NCBI GenBank assembly: GCA_030145715.1
Contig: JAIXHQ010000005.1
Span: 62,001-126,000 of the forward strand
From: Sphingopyxis sp.
GTDB lineage: Bacteria; Pseudomonadota; Alphaproteobacteria; Sphingomonadales; Sphingomonadaceae
DNA: 64,000 nucleotides
Direction: 5' to 3'
The notes under the pieces are model-generated. The model saw nothing but the letters and a program-made list of their open reading frames with translations. It was not told the DNA's origin and did not search any database. A program made the position numbers and the translations under genes. This document shows, in pieces, positions 60,701 through 64,000 of the stretch (position 1 is the first letter of the stretch; each line of letters opens with the position of its first letter).

Positions 60701-60995
60701 GTGCTGAACGCGCATTATCGAATAATCGATGGGGGGACGCAGCAGCGATAAACTCACAAGAGCGAGATGGTAGGCGGATCGGGTCGTATGTCGAAAGGGA
60801 GCGCAACCCGCGCTTTCAATCAGCCAGCGACCTGCGCGGTTTTGTGCCCCGCCCCGTTGATTGGGCGCGCGAGATTCCCGCGCATCGGGCGAACAGGGCG
60901 ATCAACTGGTCGCGCACGACGCAATGGCCTTGGCAGCAGCCGCGCATCAGGAACGCACAAAATCGGAAAGCGCCGTGGCGATGGCCTGCCGATGA
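60701..60995. other. Unassigned stretch before integrase remnant
   Basis: The plus-strand frame over 60697-61074 is long but not protein-like, and I recognise nothing on the minus strand here. It may hold decayed sequence of an old element. Confidence 0.3.
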
Positions 60996-61241
60996 TCAAA
61001 TGGACATCCCACCGATTTTTCTTCCAGGCCGCGCTTGCTCGAACTTGGCCTCTACCATAGCTGCGACGCCATAGAGACGGCGAGCCGCAACCTTTCGGCT
61101 ATCGGTGTCCAGCGAGCGCCAGATTTCATGACACCCGAGCGCCGTCACCAAATCGGTCGGAACCCGCCTTCGGTAATAGAACCGTCCGTTCCGATCAAAC
61201 AGACGAACCGCGCGTTTGTGTAGCAGCTTTGTGTAGCAGAC
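60996..61241 (-). pseudogene. N-terminal remnant of a tyrosine integrase (leftward)
   Basis: The minus-strand frame reads VCYTKLLHKRAVRLFDRNGR, then FYYRRRVPTDLVTALG, EIWRSLDTDSRKVAARRL and MVEAKFEQARPG. This is the DUF6538/SAM-like N-terminus found on many phage-type tyrosine recombinases. It stops after about 80 residues, without core or catalytic domain. It begins about 60 bp from the tRNA-Gly fragment and reads away from it, the usual position of an integrase next to its attachment site. Confidence 0.65.
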
Positions 61242-61301
61242 GCTCGCGGGGGACCGTCGCGAGGATGGTTTGTCGCAGTTTTCTGTCGATTTCTGGATTT
61301 C

Positions 61302-61346
61302 TGGAGCGGGCGAAGGGATTCGAACCCTCGACCCCAACCTTGGCAA
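61302..61346 (-). repeat. 3' fragment of tRNA-Gly(GCC), probable attachment site
   Basis: On the minus strand 45 bases run from the anticodon loop (TTGCCAAGG) through the T arm (GAGGG-TTCGAAT-CCCTT) to the acceptor half CGCCCGC, discriminator T and CCA. The 5' half of the tRNA is absent: no GCGGGCG lies at the needed distance. Such 3' tRNA duplicates are the att cores of tyrosine integrases, and integrase sequence lies on both sides. Confidence 0.85.
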
Positions 61347-61522
61347 TCAGTGCGAAGGCCTACGCCATGGTTACCCACCGCATCTTTTTCTACGATTTTA
61401 CATAGTCTTGTTGAAATTCTCTACTCCAGAGGATACAATTCCGACGACAGCGAATGCTTCGCGTGCGTTACTTTTCCATTACTCGGCACTCGATCGCACT
61501 CGCGTAACGAATGGAGACCTCT

Positions 61523-62791
61523 ATGGCGCTCGCAAAGTTGACCAAGAGAGCAATCGAAGCGCTCGACGCGCCTTCCACTGGTCAAACCTTCCTTTGGGAC
61601 ACCGACATCAAGGGTTTTGGCATTCGCGTCGGGGCGACCGGCACGAAGACCTTCGTCGTTCAGTACACCAATGCTGAAGGTAGAACGCGCAGGGTCAAAA
61701 TCGGCCGCTTCGGAATTCTCACCGTCGAACGGGCGCGCGACCTTGCCAAGATCAAGCTCGGCCAAGTGGCAGCTGGCGAAGATCCCGCCGAAGAAGCGCG
61801 CGCAGCCAAGAAAGCGCTCACTGTCTCGGATCTCTGCGACTGGTATTTGACCGAGGCGCGATCCGGACGCATTCTCGGCCGCAGGAATCTGCCAATCAAG
61901 ACATCGTCTCTCGACATGGACGAAAGCCGGATCAAAACGCACATCAAGCCCCTGCTCGGCAAGCGCAGTGTCCGATCGCTCATCATCGCCGACGTAGAAG
62001 ACATGCAGACCAATGTGCTTTTGGGAAAGACGGCCAAGCCACGCAGTGGCGGCCGAGGCGGGCAAGCGAGAGGCGGACCGGGGGTCGCTGCCCGATGTGT
62101 CAGCACCCTGCAGGCCATATTGGGCCATGCCCAGCACAAGGGACTGATTGCCGAACATCCTGCGCGCGGAGCGCGGAAGCTCGCCGGCAAGAAGCGCACC
62201 AGACGCCTCAGCACCGAAGAAATCGAGCTGATCGGAACGGCCATGGCCCTCGGCGAGCGACAGGGCGAGAATCGTACCGGCCTTGCCGTCCTCCGCACCC
62301 TGCTGTTGACCGGCTTCCGGCGCGAGGAAGCGCAAGCCATGCAGCGGAACTGGGTGAGTTCATCGGGTGGATATGTGGCCTTTCCCGATACGAAGACGGG
62401 CGCACAGCTACGCCTGATCGGCCCTGCAACGCTCGCGGTGATTGACGCGCAGTCCGAGGTCCCCGGCAATCCCCATGTGTTCCCGGCTACGACAGGAAAT
62501 GGTTCCTACACCGCCGTAAGCGACTGCCTTGCACGGACCTGCCAGGCAGCGGGCATACAAGATGTTACACCTCACACCTTGCGCCACACTTTCGGCAGCA
62601 TGGCGGGGGAACTGGGCTTTTCGGAACTGACGATCCGCGCGATGCTCGGTCACGCATCCCAGTCGGTTACCCAAGATTATATTCACATCGACAAGGCGGT
62701 CAAAATGGCCGTCCAGGAAACCTCTCAAGAGATTGCCCGGTTGCTCGACGTCGGAGCCGCCAAGCTCGGCCGCATGAAGTTGGAGAGCTAG
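61523..62791 (+). CDS. Tyrosine recombinase/integrase, P4-like (DUF4102 N-domain)
   Basis: A 422-residue site-specific recombinase. The N-terminal arm-binding domain has LWDTDIKGFGIRVGATGTKT and RRVKIGRFGILTVERARDLA. The catalytic domain has the first Arg in LLTGFRREEAQAM, HxLRH in TPHTLRHTFGSMA, and His/Tyr in LGHASQSVTQDYIHID. All five catalytic residues are visible, so it is probably active. The ATG at 61523 has GGAG nine bases before it; ATG 61511 is the alternative. It lies about 175 bp from the tRNA-Gly fragment and reads into the element that continues past the window. Confidence 0.92.
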   Translation: MALAKLTKRAIEALDAPSTGQTFLWDTDIKGFGIRVGATGTKTFVVQYTNAEGRTRRVKIGRFGILTVERARDLAKIKLGQVAAGEDPAEEARAAKKALTVSDLCDWYLTEARSGRILGRRNLPIKTSSLDMDESRIKTHIKPLLGKRSVRSLIIADVEDMQTNVLLGKTAKPRSGGRGGQARGGPGVAARCVSTLQAILGHAQHKGLIAEHPARGARKLAGKKRTRRLSTEEIELIGTAMALGERQGENRTGLAVLRTLLLTGFRREEAQAMQRNWVSSSGGYVAFPDTKTGAQLRLIGPATLAVIDAQSEVPGNPHVFPATTGNGSYTAVSDCLARTCQAAGIQDVTPHTLRHTFGSMAGELGFSELTIRAMLGHASQSVTQDYIHIDKAVKMAVQETSQEIARLLDVGAAKLGRMKLES

Positions 62792-62893
62792 CGGCCCGCT
62801 GCGGACGCGGCATCAGCCTTCCGCATCCGATCCGCAACGGCTCACGCGAAATTTGCCCGAATCACAGCCGGAAATGCCAATTGAAAGGGGCGC

Positions 62894-62942
62894 TTGACTT
62901 ATATGCAATACGCATCTATCTAAGATGCGTATTGCATATAAG
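62894..62942 (+). promoter_or_regulatory. Promoter embedded in 20-bp perfect inverted repeat (nrtR operator)
   Basis: Arms 62898-62917 and 62923-62942 are exact 20-bp complements around the 5-base spacer ATCTA. TTGACT (62894-62899) and TATCTA (62917-62922) are 17 bp apart, so the repeat covers the whole promoter. Each arm also contains ATGC-N5-GCAT, a smaller palindrome, suggesting two bound dimers. Confidence 0.8.
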
Positions 62943-62949
62943 GTGCGCC

Positions 62950-63675
62950 ATGACCGAAGCAGAACTCCTCAACGACTATGATCCGGCCGCCTTCGAAAGG
63001 CCATCCGTAACGGTCGATCTTGTGTTGCTCGGATTGCTGGAGGGCCGCCCGGCGGCGCTTCTTCTCCAGCGCGACCACCACCCCTTTGCCGGCCTCTGGG
63101 CTCTTCCGGGTGGCTTCGTCCGGATCGATGAAGCGCTCGATGATGCAGCCGAGCGGATATTACGCGAAAAGGCAGGGATCGGCGCTGCACATCTGGAACA
63201 GCTTTACAGCTTCGGGGCGGTAAAGCGGGATCCGCGCATGCGGATCATCACCGTCGCCTATCTTGCTCTGCTTGAAGAGAGGGCATTTGCGGAAGCGCTG
63301 AAAGCAACCCCAAGCCTGCTGCCCGCGATCATCGATGTACCGTGGTCAGGAGAGACGGGCGGTCCGGTAGAGACCATGGGTCCAAATGGCGAAGCGTTGG
63401 CCCTTGCCTTCGATCATTCCGACATATTGGCGATGGCGATCCTGCGACTGCGCGGCAAGCTAGACTATTCCGACGTCGGCTTTGCGCTGCTTCCCGATCG
63501 CTTCACCCTGCGCCGGCTGCAGGATGTCCACGAGGCGATCCTTGGCGTGCCGCTCAACAAGCCCGCCTTTCGTCGCCGTATGCTCGACAAGGGCTGGATC
63601 ACGGCCACCGGCGATCGTCAGGAAGGCACATCCTTCCGCCCCGCAGAACTCTATCGTTTCAATCGGCCGCTCTGA
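62950..63675 (+). CDS. NrtR-like Nudix-domain transcriptional regulator
   Basis: A 241-residue protein with an N-terminal Nudix domain and a C-terminal winged helix. Evidence is LALLLQRDHHPFAGLWALPG-type Nudix start (RDHHPFAGLWALPGGFVRID), a degenerate box ending RILREKAGI, and LLPDRFTLRRLQDVHEAILG with NKPAFRRRMLDKGWI. The box lacks the catalytic REL and second Glu, as in NrtR regulators that sense ADP-ribose or NAD-related metabolites without hydrolysing them. It sits directly behind a palindromic promoter and before an SPFH gene, so autoregulation of a two-gene unit is likely. The target metabolite is inference. Confidence 0.85.
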   Translation: MTEAELLNDYDPAAFERPSVTVDLVLLGLLEGRPAALLLQRDHHPFAGLWALPGGFVRIDEALDDAAERILREKAGIGAAHLEQLYSFGAVKRDPRMRIITVAYLALLEERAFAEALKATPSLLPAIIDVPWSGETGGPVETMGPNGEALALAFDHSDILAMAILRLRGKLDYSDVGFALLPDRFTLRRLQDVHEAILGVPLNKPAFRRRMLDKGWITATGDRQEGTSFRPAELYRFNRPL

Positions 63676-63689
63676 CACAGGAGGACAAC

Positions 63690-64000
63690 ATGGCCACTAT
63701 TCGTAACTTCGCCTTCCTCGCCCAGCTTCGCAGCGAAGCAAGCAGCCACATCATCCGCTATCGTGGCGGACGCGTGAAGCAGAGCGGGCGGGGTCTCGTC
63801 TTCTGGTTCCGGCCCGAGACGGCAAGCATCGCCGAGATTCCGATGGACGATCGCGAGATGACGCTATTCGTGAAGGGGCGCAGCCAGGACTTCCAGACCG
63901 TGTCCGTCCAGGGCACGATCGGCTGGCATGTCGTCGATCCGGAACGGCTTGCCGAGCGCGTCGACTTCAGCATCGGGCTGGCGCACGGCCGGCTACAGGG
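63690..64000 (+). CDS. SPFH/Band 7 domain protein (cut by window end)
   Basis: The frame opens with ATG 63690 after CAGGAGG, 15 bp from the nrtR-like stop, and is still open at base 64000 (103 codons). MATIRNFAFLAQLRSEASSH, GLVFWFRPETASIAEIPMDD and VQGTIGWHVVDPERLAERV match the start of an SPFH (stomatin/prohibitin/flotillin) domain. Unlike most family members it shows no N-terminal membrane helix in the visible part. It probably forms a ring or scaffold; its link to the NrtR-type regulator suggests control by NAD status. Confidence 0.75.
   Translation, partial: MATIRNFAFLAQLRSEASSHIIRYRGGRVKQSGRGLVFWFRPETASIAEIPMDDREMTLFVKGRSQDFQTVSVQGTIGWHVVDPERLAERVDFSIGLAHGRLQ

Noticed and set aside
60697-61074. 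125-codon plus-strand frame after phoD
   Set aside because: It overlaps the phoD end, shows no motif, and covers the better supported integrase remnant on the other strand.
61302-61380. Possible intact tRNA-Gly on the minus strand
   Set aside because: The 3' half is perfect, but the 5' acceptor strand GCGGGCG and D arm are absent upstream of the anticodon loop, so it is a fragment.

Overview
The window looks like chromosome of a sphingomonad alphaproteobacterium, most likely Sphingopyxis or a close relative. This rests on family knowledge (popZ, dciA, plant/alphaproteobacterial-type gshA next to rsmE, a bactofilin/M23 pair, abundant TonB-dependent receptors) and on high G+C with strong codon bias. 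No 16S gene is present, so the genus is inference.

Positions 1-32,600 are core chromosome: the end of hisA, then hisF, a cation antiporter, a KAS III-like synthase, small exported and glutathione/VOC proteins, comM, a membrane diguanylate cyclase, the bactofilin/M23 pair, an isoprenylcysteine-methyltransferase-like protein, gshA-rsmE, a three-gene Tad-like (TadE/TadG) operon, ubiA, smc, a DsbA-type lipoprotein, dciA divergent from mutY, a serine hydrolase-nudC operon, popZ, and the pcm-tolC pair. A roughly 100-bp structured repeat occurs twice (21,109 and 29,479). Each copy supplies the stop codon of the gene before it. The core stretch ends at an intact tRNA-Cys(GCA) gene.

Positions 32,600-53,900 are an accessory catabolic island. 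It opens with decayed vapB and vapC fragments. It then holds an alpha/beta hydrolase, an MDR oxidoreductase, a TonB receptor, an MFS transporter, a GST, an aldehyde dehydrogenase, a class III aminotransferase (phospholyase-like), an APH-type kinase, hydantoinase/oxoprolinase A and B subunits, an SDR, a SnoaL-like protein, a nitronate-monooxygenase-like protein, an XRE-cupin regulator, the first 60 or so codons of an LLM flavin monooxygenase and an acyl-CoA synthetase. The promoter regions share a palindrome close to TACSGATCSGTA, usually starting at the last T of a TTGACT -35 box. This points to one regulon spanning at least six promoters. The only transcription factor seen among these genes is the XRE-cupin protein. 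I read the cluster as a coordinated, apparently undescribed pathway for uptake and breakdown of a nitrogenous compound, probably with a cyclic amide or an amino alcohol in it. The substrate cannot be told from sequence. A 267-bp MITE with 33-bp inverted ends sits inside the cluster.

Positions 53,900-54,990 hold scraps of other elements: the C-terminal part of a MuB-like transposition ATPase with small downstream ORFs, and a TonB C-terminal fragment. Positions 54,990-60,700 carry an ECF sigma factor/FecR/STN-type TonB receptor signalling set divergent from a PhoD-family phosphatase.

Positions 60,996-64,000 contain a mobile-element junction. A 45-bp 3' fragment of tRNA-Gly(GCC) lies between the N-terminal remnant of one integrase (leftward) and an intact P4-type integrase (rightward). 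By tRNA orientation the right-hand element continues past the window. Its first cargo is an NrtR-like Nudix regulator with a 20-bp perfect inverted repeat over its own promoter, followed by an SPFH-domain protein cut by the window edge.
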